A DNA stretch of 64,000 bases, taken from the NCBI GenBank assembly GCA_951812735.1, contig OX638332.1:1248732-1312731 (forward strand), written 5' to 3'. The stretch comes from Candidatus Dadabacteria bacterium. Its GTDB lineage: Bacteria > Desulfobacterota_D > UBA1144 > Nemesobacterales > Nemesobacteraceae. A program made the translations under genes and the position numbers. Below the pieces are notes generated by a model, which saw nothing but the letters and a program-made list of their open reading frames with translations, was not told where the DNA came from and ran no database searches. Below, in pieces: positions 43,212 to 52,205 of this stretch (its first letter is position 1; each line of letters opens with the position of its first letter).

Positions 43212-44219
43212 ATGTCCATCAAGGTTGGAATAAACGGGTTTGGAAGAATAGGAAGACACGTACTCAGAATCGGTCTTGGCAGAGAAGACCTTGAGTTTGT
43301 AGGCATAAACGATATTACAGACACCGAAACCTTGGCCCATCTTTTCAAGTATGATTCGGTGTTTGGCCGTTACCCGGGAGAGGTCGAGTGCGACGGCGGG
43401 GGAATAACCGTAGATGGAAAATTCATAAAGGTGTTTTCTGAGAGAAACCCCGCAAATATTCCTTGGGCCGACACGGGGGCGCAGGTTGTGGCGGAGGCAA
43501 GCGGCATTTTCAGAACTCGCGAGGCCGCGGCGGCGCATATGGGCGATACCGTTAAAAAGGTCATAATTACCGCGCCCGCAAGTGGCAAGGTGGATTTCAC
43601 CACAGTAATGGGCATAAACGATCATGACTACGAGCCAGAAAGCCACGACGTGATTTCAAACGCGTCCTGCACGACCAACTGCTTCGGCATGCTGGTCAAG
43701 GTTCTTCACGAGAATTTTGCGATCAGACGGGGAGAGATGACCACGATACATTCCTACACGAACGATCAGAGAATACTTGACACTCCCCACAAGGATAAAA
43801 GAAGGGCAAGAGCGGCCGCACTTTCCATTATTCCCACCAGCACAGGGGCGGCAAATGCCATACAGATCGTCTTTCCCGAACTCAAGGGAAAACTCTCCGC
43901 GGTCGCGGTAAGAGTTCCTACCCCCAACGTCTCGCTTGTGGATTTTACCTGCGAAGTGGGAAAAGGGACTTCTACGGAAGAAGTAAACGCGAAATTCAAG
44001 GAAGCGGCAGAGGGAAGTCTCGGTAGCTACCTCGCTTACGTCGAGGACGAGATCGTTTCTTCCGATCTTGTGGGAGATACTCATTCCTGCTCTTTTGACT
44101 CCATGCTGACTTCGGTGGTGGAGGATAGCTTAGTCAAGGTTGTCGCCTGGTATGACAACGAGTACGGATACACTTCCAGGGTAGTTGATCTTATAGAACT
44201 TGTCGGGAGAGAGCTTTGA
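43212..44219 (+). CDS. gap: Glyceraldehyde-3-phosphate dehydrogenase
   Basis: 335 residues from the ATG at 43212 (CGGAGG upstream). NAD-binding start KVGINGFGRIGRHVLRIG, catalytic Cys in SNASCTTNCFGML, and the C-terminal WYDNEYGYTSRVVDLIE. First gene of a gap-pgk-fba cluster; the pgk start overlaps its stop codon. A weak promoter-like pair (TTGACT 43147, TATAGT 43168) with a short 15-bp spacer lies upstream. Confidence 0.97.
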   Translation: MSIKVGINGFGRIGRHVLRIGLGREDLEFVGINDITDTETLAHLFKYDSVFGRYPGEVECDGGGITVDGKFIKVFSERNPANIPWADTGAQVVAEASGIFRTREAAAAHMGDTVKKVIITAPASGKVDFTTVMGINDHDYEPESHDVISNASCTTNCFGMLVKVLHENFAIRRGEMTTIHSYTNDQRILDTPHKDKRRARAAALSIIPTSTGAANAIQIVFPELKGKLSAVAVRVPTPNVSLVDFTCEVGKGTSTEEVNAKFKEAAEGSLGSYLAYVEDEIVSSDLVGDTHSCSFDSMLTSVVEDSLVKVVAWYDNEYGYTSRVVDLIELVGREL

Positions 44220-45412
44220 AGAAAAAGCTCCTTGTAACTGATCTCCCCGGCTCGCAGTACGAAGGGAAAAGAGTCTTCGTAAGGGTTGATTTCAACGTTC
44301 CCCTAAACGGCGGGAAAATAACTGAAGATTACAGGATAAGACGTACTATTCCCACAATCGATTATCTTACAAGATGCGGGGCTAGGGTAATACTCGCTTC
44401 CCACATGGGAAGACCTAAGGGACGCAGGATAGAAAGTCTTTCCATGGCTCCCGTGGCTGCCAGGCTTAACGAGTTTCTGGGAACCAAGATCTATTTTCCA
44501 GGTGCTGTTGTAGGCAGGAAAGTCGAGAACACCTCAAAAAGACTCAAAAACGGCGAAGTAATGCTCCTTGAAAACCTAAGGTACCACAACGAGGAACAGG
44601 AAAATGATGCGGATTTCTCGAAAAAACTCGCGTCTTTAGCCGACATCTACGTGAACGAGGCTTTCGGCACCTCGCACAGGGCCCACGCTTCCACTTACGG
44701 AATGACCGCCCACTTCGATAAAAAACTCGCGGGCCTCATGGTGGGAAACGAAATGAAGTTTCTTAGTCGTCTGATAAGAAGACCCAAGAAACCCTACGTG
44801 GTCATTGTCGGGGGAATGAAGATAAAGGACAAGATAGGAGCTCTCAAGAACATAATCAAGAAGGCGGACAAGGTTCTTGTAGGTGGCGGGGTGGCTTATA
44901 CTTTCTTGGCGGCGTGCGGAATGAGTGTTGGGAAATGTTCTGTGGAAAACGAGATGTTTTACTGGGCCCGGGACGCTCTTAACACCTACAAGGAGAAGAT
45001 TCTTCTGCCCGTTGACCACGTAATGGCCGAGGCTGCGGGGGGCAAGAAAACACTTGCGGTTACGGGTTCAGAGATTCCCGATGACATGACGGCTTTTGAC
45101 ATAGGACCGAAGACTGTGGAGAAATTCACCTCATATATAAAAGGAGAGGGGACGGTCTTCTGGAACGGTCCCATGGGGTTTTTCGAGGTGGACGATTTCT
45201 CAAGCGGCACAAGCGCTATCGCCAGATCGTTCGCGCTTGCTACATGGAGGGGAGCCATCACGGTTCTCGGAGGAGGGGACAGTGTGGCGGCGCTTAAAAA
45301 ATCCGGGGTCAATTTTTCTGAAGCAACCCACGTTTCGACCGGGGGCGGTGCCTGTTTCGAGTTCCTCGGAGGATCCGATCTCCCTGGAATATCAATTCTC
45401 AGTGACAGCTAA
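44216..45412 (+). CDS. pgk: Phosphoglycerate kinase
   Basis: 398 residues. The start is TTG 44216, overlapping the gap stop as TTGA, so translation is coupled. Seen: VFVRVDFNVPLNGGKITEDYRIRRTIPTI (substrate arginines), LLENLRYHNEEQEND, VVIVGGMKIKDKIGAL (GGxKxxxK) and VLGGGDSVAAL near the C-terminus (the nucleotide-binding GGGDS). It makes ATP from 1,3-bisphosphoglycerate, or runs in reverse for gluconeogenesis. Confidence 0.97.
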   Translation: MKKKLLVTDLPGSQYEGKRVFVRVDFNVPLNGGKITEDYRIRRTIPTIDYLTRCGARVILASHMGRPKGRRIESLSMAPVAARLNEFLGTKIYFPGAVVGRKVENTSKRLKNGEVMLLENLRYHNEEQENDADFSKKLASLADIYVNEAFGTSHRAHASTYGMTAHFDKKLAGLMVGNEMKFLSRLIRRPKKPYVVIVGGMKIKDKIGALKNIIKKADKVLVGGGVAYTFLAACGMSVGKCSVENEMFYWARDALNTYKEKILLPVDHVMAEAAGGKKTLAVTGSEIPDDMTAFDIGPKTVEKFTSYIKGEGTVFWNGPMGFFEVDDFSSGTSAIARSFALATWRGAITVLGGGDSVAALKKSGVNFSEATHVSTGGGACFEFLGGSDLPGISILSDS

Positions 45413-45466
45413 GGTCTGATCAGGTATTTATTTCCGTAGAATCCGAAGTTTTCCGGGGGTGAACTC

Positions 45467-46540
45467 ATGGCTATAAAGGAACTTAAGGGAATTGATAAAA
45501 TACAGGCGTTGCTGGGAGAGGATTCGGAATATCTGCTCGCCCACAAGTGCGCGACTATAAGCAAAAAAAGCCTTTATCTTCCGGGCCCGGATTACATAGA
45601 CGAGGTCTTCGTCCAGAACGACCGCTCTCCCACGGTGATAAGAAACCTGCAGACCATCCTTAACCACGGCCGTCTCGGGGGAACGGGATACTTATCCATT
45701 CTGCCGGTGGATCAGGGGATTGAGCACTCGGCGGGAGCCTCTTTCGCGGTGAATCCGCTCTATTTCGATCCTGAGAACATAGTTAAGCTTGCCATTGAGG
45801 GAGGGTGTAACGCCGTGGCCTCGACCGTGGGGGCGCTGGGTTCGGTTTCAAGAAAATACGCGCACAAAATTCCTTTCATAGCAAAAATCAATCACAATGA
45901 ACTGTTAAGCTATCCCAATACTTTCGATCAGATTCTTTTCGGGAGCGTAGATCAGGCTTTTCAGATGGGAGCAGTGGCAGTCGGGGCGACGATATATTTC
46001 GGCTCCGAGGAAAGTTCCCGCCAGATCGAGGAAATATCCGAGGTTTTCAGCCACGCCCATTCCCTGGGACTCGCGACCATACTCTGGGCTTATCTGAGGA
46101 ACCCGGCTTTCAAACAGGACGAGGCTGATTATCATGTGTCTGCTGATCTCACGGGGCAGGCGAACCATCTCTCGGTAAGTGTAGGAGCCGATATAGTCAA
46201 GCAGAAGCTTCCGGAAAACAACGGCGGTTTCACGGCTCTCTCCTTCGGAAAGACCCACGAACGCGTTTATTCAAAACTGACTTCCGATCACCCCATAGAC
46301 CTTACCCGTTACCAGCTTGCCAACTGCTATATGGGAAGGATAGGGCTTATAAACTCTGGGGGTGCCTCAGGCTCGGACGATCTTGGAGATGCGGTGAGAA
46401 CTGCCATTATCAACAAAAGGGCCGGAGGGATGGGGCTCATAAGCGGAAGAAAGTCTTTCCAGAAACCAATGAAGGAAGGTGTCGCGCTTCTGAAAAGCAT
46501 TCAGAATATCTATCTGGAGCAAGAAATCACAATTGCCTGA
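45467..46540 (+). CDS. fbaB: Class I fructose-bisphosphate aldolase (DhnA/FbaB type)
   Basis: 357 residues. Schiff-base aldolase without metal. The family start of the barrel, [26 protein letters not shown], the [13 protein letters not shown] and [12 protein letters not shown] blocks, DIVKQKLP and the C-terminal [16 protein letters not shown] are present. It completes a lower-glycolysis/gluconeogenesis cluster with gap and pgk and faces fbp. Confidence 0.93.
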   Translation: MAIKELKGIDKIQALLGEDSEYLLAHKCATISKKSLYLPGPDYIDEVFVQNDRSPTVIRNLQTILNHGRLGGTGYLSILPVDQGIEHSAGASFAVNPLYFDPENIVKLAIEGGCNAVASTVGALGSVSRKYAHKIPFIAKINHNELLSYPNTFDQILFGSVDQAFQMGAVAVGATIYFGSEESSRQIEEISEVFSHAHSLGLATILWAYLRNPAFKQDEADYHVSADLTGQANHLSVSVGADIVKQKLPENNGGFTALSFGKTHERVYSKLTSDHPIDLTRYQLANCYMGRIGLINSGGASGSDDLGDAVRTAIINKRAGGMGLISGRKSFQKPMKEGVALLKSIQNIYLEQEITIA

Positions 46541-46550
46541 GCGCCTGGGC

Positions 46551-47600
46551 TTACTTGAAGTGACCTATTACTTCCCCCGCGAGTGTGTCGAATGAGTACT
46601 CAAGATCGGGGCTGAAATCCCTGATTATGAAGTGAGTGACTCCGGCTTCTATGTATTCCTCGAACCTTTTTATCGCGTCACCGGCTGTTCCGTAAATCAC
46701 GAAATCAGACAGTATCTCCCGGGTATAGTACGTTTCTCCCATCTGCCGGAACCTGGTTAGCATGTCCCGGTCGTTGGGCATTATGCTTGTGTAGGAAAGC
46801 CCCTTGTATTTGGGATCTATTTTTAGGTCGTACCCGGCCTCCTCTATGACATCCGGCCAGATTATCGCGTGCTTTATTCTGTCCAGAGTCTCGTAGGCTG
46901 TGTCCTTATCCCTGGCTATGGACACGAAAATGTATATGCACTTCTCAAAGTTCTCCGGGGCAACGGAATTCTTGCTCATGGCTTTTTCCACTTCGCCGAG
47001 CTTGCTCGAAAAAACCCATGTGGGCATCGCATTTGTCACCCAGCCGTTTCCAAGCGCCCCGGCAACCCCTAGAGCTTTCGGTCCGGTTGCGGCTATGTAT
47101 ACCGGAACTTCTCCGTTAACCGGGCTTATTCTTACCTCGGCTTCGCTAAGAGAGTAGAATTCTCCCTGAAAAGTCACTGTTTCCCCCGCCCATAACTGTC
47201 TCATAAGCGGTACGGATTCCCGCAGACGCGCAAGAGGTCTGTTCCAGTTTATGCCGTAGTAGTCAAGATTCATTTTTTCCCCGTATCCAAGACAGCTGAA
47301 CGCTCTTCCCCCCGAGAGATTGTCTATGGTCGCGAGTCTGTGAGCGAACATTGCGGGGTGTGATCTGTGAGGATCTCCTATGGCTCCGAGTCGGATTCTG
47401 TCCGTTTTTACTGCCGCAGCCGTGATTACCGACCATACCTCCGGAGTCAGTTTTTTCGCCATGAACAGTATGTGGTCGGGAAACCATACGGCGTCGAAGC
47501 CGGCTGCCTCGCAGTTGACGGCGAAATCCACAAGTTCCGCAACCGGTTTGCCTGGAAGGGGGGCGGTAAGCCCGAAGCTTATTTTTTCACCCATTTTCAC
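46551..47600 (-). CDS. Luciferase-like (LLM class) F420-dependent oxidoreductase
   Basis: 349 residues, a TIM-barrel enzyme of the bacterial luciferase superfamily. F420-type features include [34 protein letters not shown] and [17 protein letters not shown]. npdG and cofE in the same window favour F420 over FMN. Substrate unknown; it resembles methylene-tetrahydromethanopterin reductase-like enzymes only generally. Its start overlaps the fbp stop by four bases. Confidence 0.82.
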   Translation of the reverse strand: MKMGEKISFGLTAPLPGKPVAELVDFAVNCEAAGFDAVWFPDHILFMAKKLTPEVWSVITAAAVKTDRIRLGAIGDPHRSHPAMFAHRLATIDNLSGGRAFSCLGYGEKMNLDYYGINWNRPLARLRESVPLMRQLWAGETVTFQGEFYSLSEAEVRISPVNGEVPVYIAATGPKALGVAGALGNGWVTNAMPTWVFSSKLGEVEKAMSKNSVAPENFEKCIYIFVSIARDKDTAYETLDRIKHAIIWPDVIEEAGYDLKIDPKYKGLSYTSIMPNDRDMLTRFRQMGETYYTREILSDFVIYGTAGDAIKRFEEYIEAGVTHFIIRDFSPDLEYSFDTLAGEVIGHFK

Positions 47601-48616
47601 TCATCCTCAGATTCTTTGGTGTCTTTTAAGAAATTGAGAAACTTGCTTACCATGTTATAGGAACCGATATATATGGGGGCTCTCTGGTGAAGTTCCGTAG
47701 GCTGAATGTCAAGCGTTCTTTCCGTTCCGCTTGACGAGGCTCCTCCTGCCTGTTCCACGATGAAAGCCATCGGATTGCACTCGTAGAGAAGCCTGAGTTT
47801 TCCGTTCGGAGAGTCCGAAGTCCGCGGATAGAGAAATATTCCTCCCTTGAGGAGGTTTCTGTGAATATCGGCGACCATGGATCCGACATACCTGAGCGAG
47901 AGATTGGATCCGTTCTCTCCGTCCCTGCAGTGGTCGAGATACTCCTTTACCCTCTTGGGGAATTTGGAATAATTGTAGTAGTTAACCGAGAAGATATTGC
48001 CGTGGCTAGGAATCTTTATGTTTGGATGGGAGAGGCAGAATTCTCCTATTGACGGATCAAGAGTAAACCCGTTTACTCCATGGCCGGTAGTGTATACGAG
48101 CATGGTCGAAGAACCGTATATTATGTATCCTGCGGCCGTCTGGGCCTTGCCCGGCTGCAGGAAATCCTCCTTGAGGCACGGGGAGAACATTTTGGATGTT
48201 CTCCTGTACACGGAGAATATGGTTCCCACTGACACGTTTACGTCTATATTGGAAGACCCGTCGAGAGGGTCCATGGCTATTACGTATTTTGAGGTTTTCG
48301 ATTTCTCGTCTGAAAAAGCTATGAAATCCTCGTTTTCCTCAGATGCCACTCCCGCACATTCGCCGCCGTGTTCAAGCGCGGTCAGAAACCTTTCGTTCGC
48401 GTAGGAATCGAGCTTTCTTACCTCTTCTCCCTGAATGTTTACCTGGCCCGTTTTACCTAGGATCTCCGCGACAAGACCGGCTTTGTTCACTTCTCTGTGA
48501 ACTATTTTTGCCGCAAATCCTATGTCCCGAAGCAGTCTTGAAAGTTCCCCGGTGGAATAGGGAAATTCATACTGATTTCTTATGATGAATTCGTCAAGAG
48601 TAGTTATCGAAACCAT
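47597..48616 (-). CDS. fbp: Fructose-1,6-bisphosphatase class 1
   Basis: 339 residues. The gluconeogenic phosphatase. Metal-site motif [28 protein letters not shown], with EENEDF upstream and GGIFLYP and [20 protein letters not shown] downstream; all catalytic acidic residues are kept. Its adjacency to gap-pgk-fba indicates that carbon flows upward from the acyl-CoA, glycolate and propionate routes in this organism. Confidence 0.96.
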   Translation of the reverse strand: MVSITTLDEFIIRNQYEFPYSTGELSRLLRDIGFAAKIVHREVNKAGLVAEILGKTGQVNIQGEEVRKLDSYANERFLTALEHGGECAGVASEENEDFIAFSDEKSKTSKYVIAMDPLDGSSNIDVNVSVGTIFSVYRRTSKMFSPCLKEDFLQPGKAQTAAGYIIYGSSTMLVYTTGHGVNGFTLDPSIGEFCLSHPNIKIPSHGNIFSVNYYNYSKFPKRVKEYLDHCRDGENGSNLSLRYVGSMVADIHRNLLKGGIFLYPRTSDSPNGKLRLLYECNPMAFIVEQAGGASSSGTERTLDIQPTELHQRAPIYIGSYNMVSKFLNFLKDTKESEDE

Positions 48617-48816
48617 GTTGCGAGTTGTTCTAGAGAACGGCCGCGGACAAAAACTTTTCCTTTAGGAGTTTAACTGAATCGGTGGAGTTAATTAAGGGAA
48701 TATTGATTAACAATGATCGGGGAAAACCATTTCGACCTGGGAAGTCCACAGACTCGAGGGATTCTTAGATGGTGCCATAAAGAAGACAACTGTGAATATC
48801 AAGGGGTCATCCCGGT

Positions 48817-49353
48817 TCATTCAAAGTCTGACTCTCGTTTTCCTTCTCGCAGTTCTCGCAGTTTTTCCAGGCTTTCGTCAAGGTTATCCGGCGCCTGTTC
48901 CCTGATAATGTTATATCCGGTAACAACTTTGGGAGCCAGAACGGAATTCTTGATGAAAGGAGCATCCTCATCAACAAACTGCTTGACCCCGGTTACCACG
49001 AGGTAGCAGAGCAGCAGACCGATTATGAATCCCAGCGCCCCGCCGAGGAGGTGGTTAAACCACCCCATTTTAATTTTTTCCAGCAGGTCCGTCAGGAAAT
49101 GCGAGAGATAGTGTATAAGCATGTATGCGAAACATGCTACGATCAGAAATCCCAAGATGTTCGCGATTTTCGGTTCGGCGATAATGTTTTTTTCAAGCAG
49201 AATAGCCCCCAGCGGCTCATAGAAAAAAAAGCCCAGCGCTACTCCCCCTATTATGGCGGTCAGGGAGAAAACCTGCTTTATAAGGCCTGATCTGAGTCCT
49301 GCCCCGAAACAGATCAAGATTATTAATAAGAGTAAGATATCGAACAGGTTCAA
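48817..49353 (-). CDS. CvpA-family membrane protein
   Basis: 178 residues with four hydrophobic helices (about 3-20, 27-47, 63-85, 100-122) and a charged cytoplasmic tail. It begins NLFDILLLLIILICFGAGLRSGLIKQVFSLTAIIGGVALGFFFY, the CvpA pattern. The family is linked to colicin V production and envelope stress; its molecular role is unknown. Confidence 0.85.
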   Translation of the reverse strand: MNLFDILLLLIILICFGAGLRSGLIKQVFSLTAIIGGVALGFFFYEPLGAILLEKNIIAEPKIANILGFLIVACFAYMLIHYLSHFLTDLLEKIKMGWFNHLLGGALGFIIGLLLCYLVVTGVKQFVDEDAPFIKNSVLAPKVVTGYNIIREQAPDNLDESLEKLRELREGKRESDFE

Positions 49354-49482
49354 ATCAGTTTTCCGTTACGTTTTTGCAGATTATTATACGAAAATTTCAT
49401 TTAAAAAAGGAAACTTACATCAGGTTAGGGGTAGTGTCCAGTCTTTGACTTGTCGGGTTCGTTCATATAGTCTAACCGTCCG

Positions 49483-50466
49483 ATGGAGTTCTCAGACATA
49501 CTTGAGATAATTCACCCCAGCCTTGCGGAAACGGAAAGGAAAATCGATGAATCCATAAAATCCGACGTTCCGCTGGTTTATGAGATAGCCAAGTATCTGC
49601 TTGGTGGGGGAGGAAAGAGAATCAGGCCTTCTTTGGTTCTTCTCTCAAGTGCGGCCTGCGGGCTTACCGATGGGAAAAACCGGATTGCGGCCGCTGCGGG
49701 CATTGAACTTTTCCATGCTGGCACACTTTTTCACGACGACGTGGTTGACCAGGCGGAATTCAGAAGGGGAAACGCCTCTTCCAATATGGTCTGGGGAAAC
49801 AAACCCACCGTGCTCGTAGGGGATTTTATGCTGGCGCGGGGTCTTGAACTTATATACAGCTGCGGCAGCCTTGAACTCCTGAGAGTCATTTCCAGAGCCT
49901 CATCGCGTCTTGCCGAAGGGCATGTGCTCGAGATCATGAGCGAAAGAAAGATGATTGAAATTTCAGAGGATTTCTGTTTTTCCGTAATTGATCACAAAAC
50001 GGCGGCGCTCATTGAATGCTCGACCGAGACCGGAGCGCTTTTAGCTAATAGTTCGAACGGAGCGGTTAAAGCCCTTTCGCACTACGGCCATAACATAGGA
50101 ATAGCGTTTCAGCTTATAGACGATGCGCTTGATTACTGCTCCGAGGAAAACAAATTCGGAAAAAAGACCGGCCAAGACCTGGCTGAACGCAAGATGACCC
50201 TTCCGCTTTACTATTCCATTGAAAATGCCCCGAAAGATGTAAGACGCAAAGTGATCGAAACGCTTGATAAGGAAGATGACCTCGATAGTTCTGAAATAGC
50301 GGAAATAACGGAAGTTGTAAGCCACTACCGGGGAGTGGATATTACCAAGCAGCGGGCAAAAGAGTTTGTAGTCGAGGCCAAAAAATCTCTGGATGCGATA
50401 GCGAAGAGCGATTATAAGGAATCCCTCGATAACCTTGCCGATTACGTGGCTGAGAGAAACTTCTGA
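49483..50466 (+). CDS. Polyprenyl diphosphate synthase (trans-isoprenyl, IspB-like)
   Basis: 327 residues. It elongates allylic diphosphates with isopentenyl diphosphate to make the side chain of quinones. First Asp-rich motif LFHDDVVDQAEFRRG, second IAFQLIDDALDYC, GGGGKRIRPSLVLL at the N-terminus and GKKTGQDLAERKMTLPLYY. The length fits octaprenyl- or heptaprenyl-type synthases; product length cannot be read reliably. Its 3' end overlaps rimI by 25 bp tail to tail. Confidence 0.92.
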   Translation: MEFSDILEIIHPSLAETERKIDESIKSDVPLVYEIAKYLLGGGGKRIRPSLVLLSSAACGLTDGKNRIAAAAGIELFHAGTLFHDDVVDQAEFRRGNASSNMVWGNKPTVLVGDFMLARGLELIYSCGSLELLRVISRASSRLAEGHVLEIMSERKMIEISEDFCFSVIDHKTAALIECSTETGALLANSSNGAVKALSHYGHNIGIAFQLIDDALDYCSEENKFGKKTGQDLAERKMTLPLYYSIENAPKDVRRKVIETLDKEDDLDSSEIAEITEVVSHYRGVDITKQRAKEFVVEAKKSLDAIAKSDYKESLDNLADYVAERNF

Positions 50467-50915
50467 TAGTAACGGTCAAGCGCAAGACCCATGACATAGG
50501 CGTCTCCTCTTCCCCTGCCGTAATAGTTCTTGCGTGTTCTTATGATTTCGAACCCGAGTTTTTTATAAAGCTCGATTGCCGGGGCATTTGTCGTTCTTAC
50601 TTCGAGAATAACGGAAAGGGCTCCCATTTTTTCGTAAAAATTAAACGTGTCGGAAAGCAGTTCAATCGCTACCCCCTTTCTTCTGTGGCAGCGTGACACG
50701 GCGATTTTAAATACGTGGATTTCATCGTAAATAAGAGTGGATATTGAATAGCCCGCAACCTCTTCGTCTCTTCCGTTTATAGCGATATTGCAGAAAAACC
50801 CCGACTTTTTAATGTAATCTGCGAGTATCTGTTTCGGCCACGGGGTAATAAAGGAATCGTTTTCGATTTCCACGATCTGGTTTATGTGCTTCGGTGAAAC
50901 GGATTTTATGATCAT
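50442..50915 (-). CDS. rimI: Ribosomal-protein-alanine N-acetyltransferase RimI-like (GNAT)
   Basis: 157 residues. GNAT fold with the acetyl-CoA loop as CHRRKGVAIELLSDTF (Q/RxxGxG/A type) and the C-terminal ELYKKLGFEIIRTRKNYYGRGRGDAYVM typical of RimI. The start ATG at 50915 lies inside the 8-bp direct repeat of the tnpB unit, and the unit now occupies the place of its ribosome site. No Shine-Dalgarno sequence remains upstream (AAGTCCCAATG). The gene probably once followed meaB directly. Confidence 0.88.
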   Translation of the reverse strand: MIIKSVSPKHINQIVEIENDSFITPWPKQILADYIKKSGFFCNIAINGRDEEVAGYSISTLIYDEIHVFKIAVSRCHRRKGVAIELLSDTFNFYEKMGALSVILEVRTTNAPAIELYKKLGFEIIRTRKNYYGRGRGDAYVMGLALDRYYQKFLSAT

Positions 50916-50916
50916 T
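50909..50916. repeat. 8-bp direct repeat, left copy (tnpB unit)
   Basis: TGATCATT, repeated exactly at 52185-52192; the pair flanks the tnpB unit and looks like a target-site duplication. Confidence 0.8.
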
Positions 50917-50929
50917 GGGACTTATATAC
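50917..50929 (+). repeat. Left terminal inverted repeat of the tnpB unit
   Basis: GGGACTTATATAC; the tnpB stop codon (50934-50936) lies just inside it. AACC follows at end-positions 20-23, as in the IS1595 element. Confidence 0.75.
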
Positions 50930-50933
50930 TTGA

Positions 50934-52154
50934 CTAACCATTTGGCAGCCTCGTATCAATTTCACGGTTCGCAGGAGTTGCCAATGCAGCGTCCTCCCCG
51001 TGCAGTTGCGCCATTCCCAGACGCCGGATGTTTATCGCAGCGTTTGTGTCCGCATTGGACGCAAACCCGCAATTTACACATAGGAACCGTGCTTGAGATT
51101 TACGGTTCTCTTCATCTGCGTGTCCGCAGTGCGAACACGTCTGACTTGTATATGCGGGATTGACCTCTATCAGCCTTCCGCACTTGTATTGAAGATTTCT
51201 TCTTATCTCTCCCCAAGCGGTATTGAGCATTGCTCTGTTCAATCCCGCCTTCTGCCTCACGTTCTTCCCCGGATTCTCTATGGTTCCCTTTGCGGTCGCC
51301 GTCATGTTCTTTACCTTTAGATCTTCCACTATCACGGTTCCGCATTTTCCGGCAATTTCTTTCGTAGTTTGATGAATCCAGTTCTTACGTATATTGGCTA
51401 TTTTTCTGCTTGTCTTGGCAAGCTTCTTCTTTGTGTCCTTCCTCCTGTTAGCCCCCTTGACCTGCCGTGCCATCTTCCTCTGATACCACTTTCTACGCTT
51501 CTCTTTCTTCTTCAAGTCAGGGAGGAAGTAGAAATGTCCATCCGAAGTGGTGACCTGTCGGACATTCATGTCAACGCCTATAATCTCTCCGTTATCCCGC
51601 TTCTCTACCTCAACCTCGTAAGAGACAAACGCCCTCCATCTGTGCCCGTCATGGCGAAGCACCACCTGCTTGGCCTCTCCCTCGTAAGGGACGCCTCCCC
51701 TGCGGGTGAGCTCTACCCAGCCAATCTTCGGTATGCGAAGCAGGGAGTATTTTCTGTCGATATTCTTTATTCTGAAGTTCTCTTTGCTTGGTAGCGTAAA
51801 GCTGGGTGCGTGCCTGTTCCTGCTTCGAGGCTTCGGAAACCCTTTCTTGCCCTTCATTGCTTCTCCGAGTGCGTCCGCAAAATACTTGAGAGAATGTCTC
51901 ACGGGAGCAAAAGGAAGTTCCTGCAACCAGTCCGTTTCATGCCTCAGCTTGGTGAACTCCACCCCGAGGGAGAAAAAGCTGGTATGCGGTCGTTTCCCCT
52001 TGCCGTTCCTGAATGCTTGATAGTCGGCAAGATTCCTCTCCCGAAAATGATTCCAGACGTACCGGCACGCCCCTGCTATCTGAAACATCTTTCTCGCCTT
52101 CGCCCTCGTAGTCGGGAAAACAACATATTCTACTGTGCGCATCTCCTTACTCAT
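50934..52154 (-). CDS. tnpB: RNA-guided endonuclease TnpB
   Basis: 406 residues, intact. N-terminal helix-turn-helix/wedge region, then a split RuvC nuclease: Asp195 in EIIGVDMNVRQ, Glu278 in TVIVEDLKVKN and Asp369 in NADTNAAINI, with the zinc finger C340SHC343...C359VNC362 between the last two. All catalytic residues are kept. There is no tnpA. The coding region ends 17 bp from the element end, so any guide-RNA scaffold must lie inside the 3' part of the gene. An alternative ATG at 52142 would shorten it by four residues. Confidence 0.95.
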   Translation of the reverse strand: MSKEMRTVEYVVFPTTRAKARKMFQIAGACRYVWNHFRERNLADYQAFRNGKGKRPHTSFFSLGVEFTKLRHETDWLQELPFAPVRHSLKYFADALGEAMKGKKGFPKPRSRNRHAPSFTLPSKENFRIKNIDRKYSLLRIPKIGWVELTRRGGVPYEGEAKQVVLRHDGHRWRAFVSYEVEVEKRDNGEIIGVDMNVRQVTTSDGHFYFLPDLKKKEKRRKWYQRKMARQVKGANRRKDTKKKLAKTSRKIANIRKNWIHQTTKEIAGKCGTVIVEDLKVKNMTATAKGTIENPGKNVRQKAGLNRAMLNTAWGEIRRNLQYKCGRLIEVNPAYTSQTCSHCGHADEENRKSQARFLCVNCGFASNADTNAAINIRRLGMAQLHGEDAALATPANREIDTRLPNG

Positions 52155-52171
52155 CTCTGCAGGTTGGTTAT

Positions 52172-52184
52172 GTATACAATTCCC
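52172..52184 (-). repeat. Right terminal inverted repeat of the tnpB unit
   Basis: Minus strand GGGAATTGTATAC, with AACC at end-positions 20-23. Confidence 0.75.
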
Positions 52185-52192
52185 TGATCATT
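52185..52192. repeat. 8-bp direct repeat, right copy (tnpB unit)
   Basis: TGATCATT, identical to 50909-50916. Confidence 0.8.
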
Positions 52193-52205
52193 CTTCTTGT
52201 GCCGG

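Larger units (their letters stand above)
50917..52184. mobile_element. Non-autonomous IS1595-like unit carrying only tnpB (1,268 bp)
   Basis: Ends GGGACTTATATAC (50917-50929) and, on the other strand, GGGAATTGTATAC (52184-52172) match at 11 of 13 positions. They are flanked by the perfect 8-bp repeat TGATCATT. All four ends of this unit and of the IS1595 element at 28.2 kb share GGG, TT at 6-7, ATAC at 10-13 and AACC at 20-23. IS200/IS605 elements have neither such terminal repeats nor target duplications. There is no DDE transposase inside; one could be supplied in trans. Confidence 0.75.
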
